Source of the DNA: Pseudomonas sp. UBA6562
Lineage (GTDB): Bacteria; Pseudomonadota; Gammaproteobacteria; Pseudomonadales; Pseudomonadaceae
DNA: 64,000 nucleotides
Assembly (NCBI RefSeq): GCF_002434265.1
Contig: NZ_DJJS01000001.1
Span: 62,001 to 126,000 of the forward strand
Direction: 5' to 3'
Position numbers and translations under genes: made by a program. Shown one piece after another: positions 1 to 9,602 of this stretch (positions are counted from its first letter, which is position 1; each line of letters starts with the position of its first letter). The notes below the pieces were generated by a model. The model was not told the origin of the DNA, ran no database searches, and saw nothing but the letters and a program-made list of their open reading frames with translations.

Positions 1-449
1 GCAAGCGCCACCCGACCCTGGAAGACGGCGTGGTGGTCGGCGCCGGGGCCAAGGTGCTGGGGCCGTTCACGGTCGGCGCCGGGGCCAAGATCGGCTCCAA
101 CGCGGTGGTGACCAAGGCGGTGCCGGCCGGGGCCACGGCGGTGGGCATTCCGGGGCGCATCATCGTCAGGCCCGAAGAGGGCAGCGAGGTCGAGGCCAGG
201 CGCAAGGCCATGGCCGAGAAGATCGGTTTCGACGCCTATGGGGTCAGCGGCGACATGCCCGACCCGGTGGCGCGCGCCATCGGCCAGATGCTCGACCACC
301 TGCAGGCCGTGGACGAGCGCCTCGAAGGCATGTGCGGCGCCTTGACCAAGCTGGGCAGCGACTATAGCGGCAAAGCGTTGCCAGCCTTGCCCGAAGAGGA
401 TTTCGTCGAGCCTGCGGCCGCGACGCCCAGCGACATCGGGCCGCATTGA
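1..449 (+). CDS. cysE: Serine O-acetyltransferase, C-terminal part (start lies outside the window)
   Basis: This is the 3' end of a serine acetyltransferase, which makes O-acetylserine from serine and acetyl-CoA as the first step of cysteine synthesis in the cytoplasm. The visible frame opens at base 3 and carries left-handed beta-helix hexapeptide repeats (GVVVGAGAKVLGPFTVG, then AKIGSNAVVTKAVP) followed by the VGIPGRII turn typical of CysE. A variable tail of about 90 residues follows, longer than in enterobacterial CysE. It sits directly upstream of iscR, an order common in Pseudomonas that places cysteine supply beside the cysteine desulfurase. The N-terminal half cannot be judged because it is missing here. 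Confidence 0.9.
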   Translation, partial: KRHPTLEDGVVVGAGAKVLGPFTVGAGAKIGSNAVVTKAVPAGATAVGIPGRIIVRPEEGSEVEARRKAMAEKIGFDAYGVSGDMPDPVARAIGQMLDHLQAVDERLEGMCGALTKLGSDYSGKALPALPEEDFVEPAAATPSDIGPH

Positions 450-546
450 TTTCGCCATGATGGCACCGCGGCGTGTGCACCTGCGCCGCGGTCTGCTACA
501 CTCGCGACCACTTCCCGAGCTAATCCCGACTAAAGCGCTAGGTCTT

Positions 547-579
547 ATAGTTGACTCAAATGCTCGGAAATAGCATAAT
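547..579 (+). promoter_or_regulatory. isc operon sigma70 promoter overlapped by an IscR type 1 site
   Basis: TTGACT (551-556) and CATAAT (574-579) are separated by 17 bases, a good sigma70 promoter before iscR. The 25 bases at 547-571 read ATAGTTGACTCAAATGCTCG and then GAAAT. This matches most positions of the known E. coli IscR type 1 motif (ATA-S-YY-GACT-N5-AGTC-RR-S-TAT). The site covers the -35 box, so holo-IscR bound here should block RNA polymerase and give the classic negative autoregulation. Binding is inferred from the motif. Confidence 0.72.
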
Positions 580-615
580 TGCACTCATTCCGTAACTCCC
601 GTGGTGCCCATAGCC

Positions 616-1107
616 ATGCGACTCACAACCAAAGGCCGATACGCCGTAACCGCCATGCTCGACCTGGCGTTGCACGCGCAGCACGGGCCGGTGTCACTGG
701 CTGATATCTCCGAGCGCCAAGGCATCTCGCTTTCCTACCTGGAGCAACTGTTCGCCAAATTGCGGCGCAACAGCCTGGTTTCCAGCGTTCGTGGCCCAGG
801 TGGCGGCTATCAGCTGTCCCGTGCCATGGGAACGATCGAGGTGGCCCAGGTCATCGACGCCGTCAACGAGTCGGTCGACGCCACCCGCTGCCAGGGGCTT
901 GGAGATTGTCATTCCGGTGATACCTGCCTGACCCACCACCTGTGGTGCGACCTCAGCCAGCAGATCCACACGTTCCTCAGTGGCATCAGCCTGGCCGACC
1001 TCGTCACGCGCCGCGAGGTGCAAGAAGTTGCCCATCGCCAGGACCTACGCCGTGTAGCGGGCCATAGCGCGCACATGGACAAGATTGAGACGTCCGCCGT
1101 CGACTGA
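616..1107 (+). CDS. iscR: Fe-S cluster-sensing transcriptional regulator IscR
   Basis: An Rrf2-family winged-helix regulator that binds a [2Fe-2S] cluster and represses its own isc operon when clusters are plentiful. From the ATG at 616 it has 163 residues. The DNA-binding half begins MRLTTKGRYAVTAMLDLALH. The cluster ligands are present at the expected positions: Cys92, Cys98, Cys104 and His107. An in-frame GTG lies 15 bases upstream at 601, but the ATG gives the family's standard N-terminus and was chosen. The gene heads the isc operon 42 bases before iscS, behind a promoter overlapped by an IscR-like site. Confidence 0.95.
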   Translation: MRLTTKGRYAVTAMLDLALHAQHGPVSLADISERQGISLSYLEQLFAKLRRNSLVSSVRGPGGGYQLSRAMGTIEVAQVIDAVNESVDATRCQGLGDCHSGDTCLTHHLWCDLSQQIHTFLSGISLADLVTRREVQEVAHRQDLRRVAGHSAHMDKIETSAVD

Positions 1108-1149
1108 CCGTGACGACGAGCGACGCCAACGCCTGATAGGAGAGATTCA

Positions 1150-2364
1150 ATGAAGTTGCCGATCTACCTCGATTACTCCGCGACCACCCCGGTCGATCCC
1201 CGTGTCGCCCAGAAAATGGTCGACTGCCTGACCATGGACGGCAACTTCGGGAACCCGGCCTCGCGCTCCCACGCCTTCGGCTGGCGCGCCGAGGAAGCGG
1301 TGGAAAACGCTCGCCGCCAGGTCGCCGAGCTGATCCACGCCGACCCGCGCGAAATCGTCTGGACCAGCGGTGCCACCGAGTCCGACAACCTGGCGATCAA
1401 AGGTGTGGCGCACTTCTACCAGACCAAGGGCAAGCACATCATCACCTCCAAGATCGAGCACAAGGCGGTCCTGGACACCACGCGCCAGCTGGAGCGTGAA
1501 GGCTTCGAGGTCACCTACCTCGAACCCGGCGCCGACGGCATCGTCACCCCGGCCATGGTCGAGGCGGTGCTGCGCGACGACACCATCCTGGTCTCGCTGA
1601 TGCACGTGAACAACGAAGTCGGCTCGATCAACGACATCGCCGCCATCGGCGAACTGACCCGCTCGCGCGGCGTGCTGTTCCACGTCGATGCCGCGCAGTC
1701 GGCCGGCAAGGTCGAGATCGACCTGCAGAACATGAAAGTCGACCTGATGTCGTTCTCGGCGCACAAGGTCTACGGCCCCAAAGGCATCGGCGCGCTGTAC
1801 GTCAGCCGCAAGCCGCGTGTCCGCCTCGAAGCCATGGTCCACGGCGGCGGTCACGAGCGCGGTATGCGTTCGGGCACCTTGCCGACCCACCAGATCGTCG
1901 GCATGGGCGAAGCCTTCGCCATCGCCAAGCAGGAAATGGCCAGCGAGAACGTCCGCGTCAAGGCGCTGAGCGATCGCTTCTTCAAGCAGGTCTCCGACCT
2001 CGAAGAGCTGTACATCAACGGCAGCCAGACCGCCCGCGTACCGCACAACCTGAACCTGAGCTTCAACTACGTCGAAGGCGAGTCGCTGCTGATGTCGCTC
2101 AAGGACATCGCCGTTTCTTCCGGTTCGGCCTGCACCTCCGCGTCGCTCGAGCCGTCCTACGTGCTGCGCGCGCTGGGCCGCAACGACGAGCTGGCACACA
2201 GCTCCATCCGCTTCTCCTTCGGGCGTTTCACCCAGGAAGAAGAGATCGACCACGCCGCGCAGCAGGTCTGCCAGGCCGTGAACAAGTTGCGCGAACTGTC
2301 GCCGCTGTGGGACATGTACAAAGACGGCGTCGACATCTCGAAGATCGAGTGGGCTGCCCACTAA
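1150..2364 (+). CDS. iscS: Cysteine desulfurase IscS
   Basis: A PLP enzyme of aminotransferase class V that removes sulfur from cysteine, leaving alanine, and hands the persulfide to IscU, to TusA/ThiI and to other acceptors. The 404 residues are the normal IscS length. The PLP lysine is Lys206 in SFSAHKVYGPKG, and the persulfide cysteine is Cys328 in SSGSACTSASLEPSYVLRAL. The N-terminal motif YLDYSATTPVDPRV is typical. An AGGAGAG ribosome site precedes the ATG. The gene lies between iscR and iscU in the usual order, and its supply is set by IscR repression. Confidence 0.98.
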   Translation: MKLPIYLDYSATTPVDPRVAQKMVDCLTMDGNFGNPASRSHAFGWRAEEAVENARRQVAELIHADPREIVWTSGATESDNLAIKGVAHFYQTKGKHIITSKIEHKAVLDTTRQLEREGFEVTYLEPGADGIVTPAMVEAVLRDDTILVSLMHVNNEVGSINDIAAIGELTRSRGVLFHVDAAQSAGKVEIDLQNMKVDLMSFSAHKVYGPKGIGALYVSRKPRVRLEAMVHGGGHERGMRSGTLPTHQIVGMGEAFAIAKQEMASENVRVKALSDRFFKQVSDLEELYINGSQTARVPHNLNLSFNYVEGESLLMSLKDIAVSSGSACTSASLEPSYVLRALGRNDELAHSSIRFSFGRFTQEEEIDHAAQQVCQAVNKLRELSPLWDMYKDGVDISKIEWAAH

Positions 2365-2411
2365 GCAGCCGCCGGCAAGAGCGGCTCACCTGATGAAGAA
2401 GGAATTGCACC

Positions 2412-2798
2412 ATGGCATACAGTGAAAAAGTCATCGACCATTACGAAAACCCACGTAACGTCGGCAAGATGAACGCTGAAGACCCCGATGTCGGCACCGG
2501 CATGGTCGGCGCCCCGGCGTGCGGCGACGTGATGCGTCTGCAGATCAAGGTCAACGAACAGGGCGTGATCGAAGACGCCAAGTTCAAGACCTACGGTTGC
2601 GGTTCGGCCATCGCTTCCAGCTCCCTGGCCACCGAGTGGATGAAAGGCAAGACCCTCGACGAAGCCGAGACCATCAAGAACACCCAGTTGGCCGAAGAGC
2701 TGGCGCTGCCGCCGGTCAAGATCCACTGTTCGGTACTCGCCGAGGACGCCATCAAGGCAGCCGTGCGCGACTACAAGCAGAAGAAAGGCCTGGTCTGA
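2412..2798 (+). CDS. iscU: Fe-S cluster scaffold protein IscU
   Basis: The scaffold on which a [2Fe-2S] cluster is built from IscS sulfur before HscA/HscB release it to carriers. It has 128 residues, the standard length. The three ligand cysteines are Cys37 (GAPACGD), Cys63 (YGCGSA) and Cys106 (KIHCSV). The LPPVK peptide at residues 99-103 is the known HscA recognition motif, so the chaperone encoded three genes downstream should act on it. It starts 47 bases after iscS. Confidence 0.98.
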   Translation: MAYSEKVIDHYENPRNVGKMNAEDPDVGTGMVGAPACGDVMRLQIKVNEQGVIEDAKFKTYGCGSAIASSSLATEWMKGKTLDEAETIKNTQLAEELALPPVKIHCSVLAEDAIKAAVRDYKQKKGLV

Positions 2799-2840
2799 GC
2801 TACCTGTAGCCGACCACCGATGTTGAGGTAAGGAGTTTCG

Positions 2841-3164
2841 ATGGCTATCAGCATGACAGAAGCCGCCGCCAACCATATCCGCCGCTCCCTCGACGGGCGC
2901 GGCAAGGGTGAGGGCATCCGCCTGGGCGTGCGCACCACCGGCTGCTCGGGCCTGGCCTACGTGCTCGAGTTCGTCGACGAACTGGCGGGCGAAGACCAAG
3001 TGTTCGAGAACCATGGCGTGAAGGTCATCATCGACCCGAAAAGCCTGGTCTACCTCGACGGCACCGAGCTCGATTTCGTCAAGGAAGGGTTGAACGAAGG
3101 CTTCAAGTTCAACAACCCCAACGTGCGCGGCGAATGTGGCTGCGGCGAAAGCTTCAATGTCTGA
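2841..3164 (+). CDS. iscA: A-type Fe-S carrier protein IscA
   Basis: An A-type carrier of the HesB family that takes clusters from IscU and delivers them mainly to [4Fe-4S] enzymes. The 107 residues include the invariant ligands Cys35 (TTGCSGLAY), Cys99 and Cys101 (GECGCGESF). The ribosome site is TAAGGAG. It lies between iscU and hscB, with the hscB start only 8 bases after its stop, which indicates co-translation within the isc operon. Confidence 0.97.
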   Translation: MAISMTEAAANHIRRSLDGRGKGEGIRLGVRTTGCSGLAYVLEFVDELAGEDQVFENHGVKVIIDPKSLVYLDGTELDFVKEGLNEGFKFNNPNVRGECGCGESFNV

Positions 3165-3172
3165 GGCCTGAC

Positions 3173-3694
3173 GTGGGTACTGTCTGCCATTACGCGCTGT
3201 TCGACCTGCAGCCGGCCTTCCGCCTGGACCTCGACAAGCTGGCCGTTCGCTATCGCGAACTGGCCCGCGAGGTCCATCCCGACCGCTTCGCCGACGCTTC
3301 CGAGCGCGAGCGACGTGTCGCCCTGGAGAAATCCGCCGCCCTCAACGACGCCTACCAGACCCTGCGCAGTGCGCCACGCCGCGCCCGCTACCTGCTGGCC
3401 ATCGGTGGTCACGAGGTGCCGCAGGAAGTCACGGTGCACGATCCCGAGTTCCTGCTTCAGCAGATGCAGTTGCGCGAAGAGCTCGAAGACCTGCAGGACG
3501 AGGCCGACATCGACGGCGTGGGCGCCTTCAAGCGCCGCCTCAAGCTCGCCCAGACCGCGCTCGACGACGAGTTCGCGCAGTGCTGGGACGTACCGGCCGA
3601 GCGCGAGCAGGCCGAGCGTCTGATGCGCCGCATGCAGTTCCTCGACAAGCTCTCCCAAGAAGTGCGCCAGCTCGAAGAGCGCCTCGACGATTAA
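3173..3694 (+). CDS. hscB: J-domain co-chaperone HscB
   Basis: The J-type co-chaperone that brings IscU to HscA and stimulates its ATPase. Starting at the GTG at 3173 it has 173 residues, close to the 171 of E. coli HscB. The N-terminus MGTVCHYALFDLQPAFRLD fits the family. An upstream in-frame start at 3134 would lie inside iscA and is unlikely. The J-domain signature HPD is at residues 35-37 (REVHPDRFADAS), and the C-terminal helical part that binds IscU follows from about residue 90. hscA begins 42 bases downstream. Confidence 0.95.
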   Translation: MGTVCHYALFDLQPAFRLDLDKLAVRYRELAREVHPDRFADASERERRVALEKSAALNDAYQTLRSAPRRARYLLAIGGHEVPQEVTVHDPEFLLQQMQLREELEDLQDEADIDGVGAFKRRLKLAQTALDDEFAQCWDVPAEREQAERLMRRMQFLDKLSQEVRQLEERLDD

Positions 3695-3736
3695 CCCGGC
3701 GTTACCCGTGATGACGCCTAAGGTATTCAGATAAGC

Positions 3737-5599
<1,863 letters not shown>

Positions 5600-5602
5600 C
5601 CG

Positions 5603-5944
5603 ATGCCGCTGGTGACATTCCTGCCGCATGAAAAGTTCTGTCCCGAGGGGCTGACCGTGGACGTGCCGTCCGGGACCAACATCCTGGAACTGGCCCACGA
5701 ACACCATATCGAGATGGAAAGCGCCTGTGGCGGCGTCAAGGCCTGCACCACCTGCCATTGCGTCGTGCGCCAGGGCTTCGACTCCCTGGAGGAGGCCGAC
5801 GAACTGGAAGAAGACATGCTCGACAAGGCCTGGGGCCTGGAGGCGCAGTCGCGCCTGGGTTGCCAGGTGGTGGTCGGCGACGAAGACCTGACCATCGAGA
5901 TTCCCAAGTATTCGCTCAACCACGCCGCTGAAGCGCCGCATTGA
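5603..5944 (+). CDS. fdx: ISC-type [2Fe-2S] ferredoxin
   Basis: An adrenodoxin-type ferredoxin that supplies electrons for cluster building on IscU. It has 113 residues. The ligands are Cys42, Cys48, Cys51 (ACGGVKACTTCHC) and Cys87 (SRLGCQ), with the exact spacing of ISC ferredoxins. The acidic helix around residues 62-72 (LEEADELEEDM) is the usual docking surface. It begins 3 bases after the hscA stop, so it is almost certainly translated from the same message. Confidence 0.96.
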   Translation: MPLVTFLPHEKFCPEGLTVDVPSGTNILELAHEHHIEMESACGGVKACTTCHCVVRQGFDSLEEADELEEDMLDKAWGLEAQSRLGCQVVVGDEDLTIEIPKYSLNHAAEAPH

Positions 5945-5954
5945 GGAGTGCAAC

Positions 5955-6155
5955 ATGAGTCTGAAATGGGTTGATGTACTTGAGATCGCCATCCAGCTTG
6001 CGCAAAGCAAGCCGGAAGTCGATCCTCGTTACCTGAATTTCGTCAACCTGAGCCGTTGGGTGCAGGAATTGCCCGATTTCAGCGACGATCCGGCGCGTGG
6101 CGGCGAGAAGGTCCTGGAGGCCATTCAGGCGGCCTGGATCGAAGAAGCCGATTAG
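5955..6155 (+). CDS. iscX: Fe-S assembly protein IscX
   Basis: A small acidic protein (66 residues, DUF528 family) that binds IscS and iron and tunes the rate of cluster synthesis. It begins MSLKWVDVLEIAIQLAQ and has the family signature YLNFVNLSRWVQELPDF near residues 26-43. It lies 10 bases after fdx and is the last gene of the isc operon. A hairpin with a T-rich tract follows about 30 bases after its stop. Confidence 0.95.
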   Translation: MSLKWVDVLEIAIQLAQSKPEVDPRYLNFVNLSRWVQELPDFSDDPARGGEKVLEAIQAAWIEEAD

Positions 6156-6168
6156 CGACACTTGCAGG

Positions 6169-6198
6169 TTAGGCAATGCCCTCGAACCCGCGTATAAT
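6169..6198 (+). promoter_or_regulatory. Candidate ndk promoter
   Basis: TATAAT at 6193-6198 is a perfect -10 hexamer located 46 bases before the ndk ATG. The -35 region is poor (TTAGGC at 6169-6174 with 18 bases, or TAGGCA with 17) and there is no extended -10 TG. Transcription would start near 6205, inside the 3' arm of the isc terminator. Confidence 0.5.
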
Positions 6199-6215
6199 TC
6201 GCGGGTTTAATTTTT
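6185..6215 (+). terminator. Terminator of the isc operon, with a -10 box in its loop
   Basis: An 8-base-pair stem, AACCCGCG (6185-6192) with CGCGGGTT (6200-6207), closes the 7-base loop TATAATT and runs into TTTAATTTTT. This is a rho-independent terminator for iscX. The loop also holds a perfect TATAAT (6193-6198), the best -10 box available for ndk. Whether both functions work is inference. Confidence 0.7.
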
Positions 6216-6243
6216 CGTAACACTAAAACTTCTGGAGTTTTCC

Positions 6244-6669
6244 ATGGCTGTTCAACGTACTTTCTCGATCATCAAGCCTGACGCCGTTGCCAAGAACGTG
6301 ATCGGCAAGATCACCTCGCGCTTCGAAGAAGCCGGCCTGCGCGTGGTCGCGTCCAAGCTCAAGCAACTGTCCAAGGCCGAGGCCGAAGGCTTCTACGCCG
6401 AGCACAAAGAGCGCGGCTTCTTCGGTGACCTGGTTGCCTTCATGATCTCCGGTCCGGTCGTGGTCCAGGTGCTGGAAGGCGAAGACGCCATCGCCAAGAA
6501 CCGTGAGCTGATGGGCGCCACCAACCCTAAAGAAGCCGCTGCCGGCACCATCCGCGCCGACTTCGCCGAGTCCATCGACGCCAACGCCGTCCACGGTTCG
6601 GACTCCGAAGCCGCTGCCGCTCGCGAAATCGCTTACTTCTTCGCTGCTACCGAGGTAACCGCTCGCTAA
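6244..6669 (+). CDS. ndk: Nucleoside diphosphate kinase
   Basis: Transfers the gamma-phosphate of ATP to other nucleoside diphosphates through a phosphohistidine, keeping NTP and dNTP pools balanced. The 141 residues are the normal bacterial size. The N-terminus is QRTFSIIKPDAVAKN and the catalytic His117 sits in NAVHGSDS. GGAG at 6234-6237 gives a good ribosome site. Only 28 bases separate it from rlmN, so it probably heads the long run of genes up to bamB. Confidence 0.98.
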   Translation: MAVQRTFSIIKPDAVAKNVIGKITSRFEEAGLRVVASKLKQLSKAEAEGFYAEHKERGFFGDLVAFMISGPVVVQVLEGEDAIAKNRELMGATNPKEAAAGTIRADFAESIDANAVHGSDSEAAAAREIAYFFAATEVTAR

Positions 6670-6697
6670 GCGAACGCTTACGAGTGAGGGTGAATCC

Positions 6698-7843
6698 ATG
6701 ACGACATCTGTTGGCAAAATCAACTTGCTGGGTCTGACCCAGCAGGAAATGGAACAGTTCTTCGATTCGATCGGAGAGAAGCGCTTCCGCGCCGGCCAGG
6801 TGATGAAATGGATTCACCACTTTGGCGTCGACGACTTCGCCGCCATGACGAACGTCGGCAAGGCCTTGCGCGAAAAGCTCGAGGCCGTTGCCGAAATTCG
6901 TGCGCCGGAAGTGGTCAGCGAAGACATTTCCGCAGACGGCACCCGCAAGTGGGTGATCCGCGTTGCCTCCGGCAGCTGCGTCGAGACCGTCTACATTCCC
7001 ACCGACGATCGCGGCACCCTGTGCGTGTCGTCGCAAGCCGGTTGCGCCCTGGATTGCAGTTTCTGCTCCACCGGCAAGCAAGGCTTCAACAGCAACCTCA
7101 CCGCCGCCGAAGTGATCGGTCAGGTGTGGCTTGCGAACAAATCCTTCGGCACCGTTCCGGCCAAAGTCGACCGCGCGATTACCAACGTGGTGATGATGGG
7201 CATGGGCGAGCCGTTGCTCAATTTCGACAATGTCATTGCCGCCATGAAGATCATGATGGACGATCTGGGCTATGGCATTTCCAAGCGTCGCGTCACCTTG
7301 TCCACTTCGGGCGTGGTGCCGATGATCGACGAACTGGCCAAGCACATCGACGTTTCGCTGGCGCTGTCGCTGCATGCGCCCAACGATGCGCTGCGCAACC
7401 AGTTGGTGCCGATCAACAAGAAGTACCCGTTGAAGATGCTGCTCGAGTCCTGCATGGGCTACATGTCCACCCTGGGCGGCAAGCGCGTGTTGACCATCGA
7501 GTACACGCTGCTCAAGGACGTCAATGACCAGCCCCAGCACGCCACCGAGATGATCGAGCTGCTGCGCGACGTACCGTGCAAGATCAACCTGATCCCCTTC
7601 AACCCATTCCCGCATTCGGGCTACGAACGGCCGAGCAACAACGCCATCCGCCGCTTCCAAGACCTGCTGCACCATGCCGGCTTCAACGTCACCACCCGCA
7701 CCACGCGCGGTGAGGACATCGACGCGGCCTGTGGCCAGTTGGTCGGTCAGGTGATGGACCGCACCCGCCGCAGCGAGCGCTACATCGCCGTGCGCCAGGT
7801 GGCTGCCGACACCGAACTGTCAGACAACGCCGCGCGCCCCTGA
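6698..7843 (+). CDS. rlmN: Dual-specificity 23S rRNA/tRNA adenine C2-methyltransferase RlmN
   Basis: A radical-SAM enzyme that methylates C2 of A2503 in 23S rRNA and A37 in some tRNAs. The 381 residues include the [4Fe-4S]-binding CALDCSFC (Cys116, Cys120, Cys123) and Cys345 in DIDAACGQL, which corresponds to the methyl-carrying cysteine of the family. The GMGEPLLNFDNV SAM-binding segment lies near residue 168. It is followed after 14 bases by pilF, as in other pseudomonads. Confidence 0.97.
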   Translation: MTTSVGKINLLGLTQQEMEQFFDSIGEKRFRAGQVMKWIHHFGVDDFAAMTNVGKALREKLEAVAEIRAPEVVSEDISADGTRKWVIRVASGSCVETVYIPTDDRGTLCVSSQAGCALDCSFCSTGKQGFNSNLTAAEVIGQVWLANKSFGTVPAKVDRAITNVVMMGMGEPLLNFDNVIAAMKIMMDDLGYGISKRRVTLSTSGVVPMIDELAKHIDVSLALSLHAPNDALRNQLVPINKKYPLKMLLESCMGYMSTLGGKRVLTIEYTLLKDVNDQPQHATEMIELLRDVPCKINLIPFNPFPHSGYERPSNNAIRRFQDLLHHAGFNVTTRTTRGEDIDAACGQLVGQVMDRTRRSERYIAVRQVAADTELSDNAARP

Positions 7844-7857
7844 CGGACACTTCGCCC

Positions 7858-8619
7858 ATGAGCCTGCGCGCCGTGCTGTCGATTCTTGGGTTTTCGCTGT
7901 TGGTCGGCTGCGTGTCGAGCGGCGCCGGCGATCCTCTGGCGACCCGCGAAGGGCGCGAGCGGGCTGTGCACGCCTACGTGCAGTTGGGCCTGGGCTATCT
8001 CCAGCAAGGCCTCGCCGAGCAGGCCAAGGCGCCGCTGAGCCGCGCCCTGGCCCTCGATGCCGGCAGTGCCGATGCCCATGCCGCCCTGGCGCTGGTGTTC
8101 CAGGCGCAGGGCGAACCGGCGCTGGCCCGCACGCATTTCGTCGAGGCTTTGAAGCAACGGCCCGGCGACACCCGAATCCGCAACAACTACGGCTCGTTTC
8201 TCTACGCCCAGGGTGATTTTCGCCAGGCCGAGCAGATGTTTCGCCAAGCGGCCGGCGATACCCTGTATCCTCAGCGCTCGCGAATCTACGAGAACCTCGG
8301 CCTGACCGCGCTCAGGCAAGGCGAGCGCCAGCAGGCGCAGGCGTATTTGCACAAAGCGCTGCAACTCGATCCCCGCCAGCCCAGGGCATTGTTGGAAATG
8401 GCTGAGTTGTCCTACGAAAACAGGCATTATGTGCCGGCTCGGGACTACTACCATCGTTTCAGCCAGCTGAGCGAGCCGGACGCCCGCAGCCTGCTGCTCG
8501 GGACGCGCCTGGGTCGAGTGTTTACCGAAGAGATCGATGCCGCCCACCTGGGGCAGCAACTACAACGCCTTTATCCGGGTACGCCGGAATATCAGCAATA
8601 CGTGTCGGAGCAACGATGA
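7858..8619 (+). CDS. pilF: Type IV pilus assembly lipoprotein PilF (PilW family)
   Basis: An outer-membrane pilotin that helps assemble the PilQ secretin of type IV pili. It has 253 residues. The N-terminus is a lipoprotein signal, with LLVGCVSSG placing the lipidated Cys near residue 20. The rest is tetratricopeptide repeats, for example AYVQLGLGYLQQGLAEQAK and ENLGLTALRQGERQQAQAYL. The stop overlaps the rodZ start by 4 bases, so the two are translationally coupled. No strong ribosome site is visible before its ATG. Confidence 0.92.
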   Translation: MSLRAVLSILGFSLLVGCVSSGAGDPLATREGRERAVHAYVQLGLGYLQQGLAEQAKAPLSRALALDAGSADAHAALALVFQAQGEPALARTHFVEALKQRPGDTRIRNNYGSFLYAQGDFRQAEQMFRQAAGDTLYPQRSRIYENLGLTALRQGERQQAQAYLHKALQLDPRQPRALLEMAELSYENRHYVPARDYYHRFSQLSEPDARSLLLGTRLGRVFTEEIDAAHLGQQLQRLYPGTPEYQQYVSEQR

Positions 8620-9599
8620 ACGCCGTGCATCCCGAAGCAGCATCAGCGACTCACCAGCATCCAGGGGATACCCTGCGCCAGGCCCGTGAGCAGCGTGGCT
8701 GGTCGCAGACCGAGGTCGCGCGCAGGCTCAACCTGACGGTCACGTCGCTGAACAACCTTGAAACCGGCGCCTTCGACAAGCTGCCGGGGCACACTTTCGC
8801 CCGTGGCTACATCCGCGCCTACGCCAAGTTGATGGACATGGACCAGGCCCCGCTGGTCGCCGCGTTCGACCAGGTCACCGGTTCCAACGCCAAAGGCAGC
8901 GACGTGCATTCGCTGGGCCGCATCGAAGAGCCGCGGCGCCTGTCGCAGAACATCCTGCGCGGCGTCAGCCTGCTGGTGCTGATCGCGGTGATCGGCGGCG
9001 GCTTCGTCTGGTGGCAGGACCAAGGCAGCCTGCGCGGCAAGGACCTGACCCAGATGGCCCTGGAGCACGTCGAGGTCGAGAGCGCCGACGGCACCACGCA
9101 GATCCATCCGCTCGACGAGCCCGAAGACCAGGCCGTCTCCGCGGCGCAGCAGCCCCAATCGACCGAGTTGGCGCTGCAACCGGCGCCAACCGAACAGACG
9201 GCGACCGAAGCGACAGCGCCGGCCGCCACCCCAAGCCAGCCTGCTGCCCCTCAGGCGCCGATCGTCGCTTCGACCGCGCCCAGCACCACGCCGGCAGCGC
9301 CTGCCCAAGCCACCGCATCCGTGCCTACCGCAGAAAGCGCCACTGCCGTGCCCGAAGGGGCGGGCAAGGTCGCCATCACCTTCGTGGCCGACTGCTGGAC
9401 CCAGGTCACCGACGGCAACGGCAAGGTGCTGACCAGCTCGGTCAAGCGCAAGGGCGACACCCTCGAACTTAGCGGCAAGCCGCCGTTCGCCGTGCGCCTG
9501 GGCTTCGCCCGCGGCGCGCAGGTCAGCTACAACGGCCAGGCGGTCAACCTGGCACCGTTCACCAGTGGCGAGACCGCTCGCCTCAAGTTGGGACAGTAA
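8616..9599 (+). CDS. rodZ: Cytoskeleton-associated membrane protein RodZ
   Basis: A bitopic inner-membrane protein that links MreB filaments to the wall synthesis machinery. Residues 20-90 form a Cro-type helix-turn-helix (LRQAREQRGWSQTEVARRL). A single membrane helix follows near residues 112-130 (LLVLIAVIGGGFVWW), then a long periplasmic linker rich in Ala, Thr, Pro and Gln (about 170-245). The last 80 residues are the DUF4115 beta domain (ITFVADCWTQVTDGNGKVL). It lies in the rlmN-der gene run; its partner mreB is about 42 kb away in this window. Confidence 0.94.
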   Translation: MNAVHPEAASATHQHPGDTLRQAREQRGWSQTEVARRLNLTVTSLNNLETGAFDKLPGHTFARGYIRAYAKLMDMDQAPLVAAFDQVTGSNAKGSDVHSLGRIEEPRRLSQNILRGVSLLVLIAVIGGGFVWWQDQGSLRGKDLTQMALEHVEVESADGTTQIHPLDEPEDQAVSAAQQPQSTELALQPAPTEQTATEATAPAATPSQPAAPQAPIVASTAPSTTPAAPAQATASVPTAESATAVPEGAGKVAITFVADCWTQVTDGNGKVLTSSVKRKGDTLELSGKPPFAVRLGFARGAQVSYNGQAVNLAPFTSGETARLKLGQ

Positions 9600-9602
9600 G
9601 AC

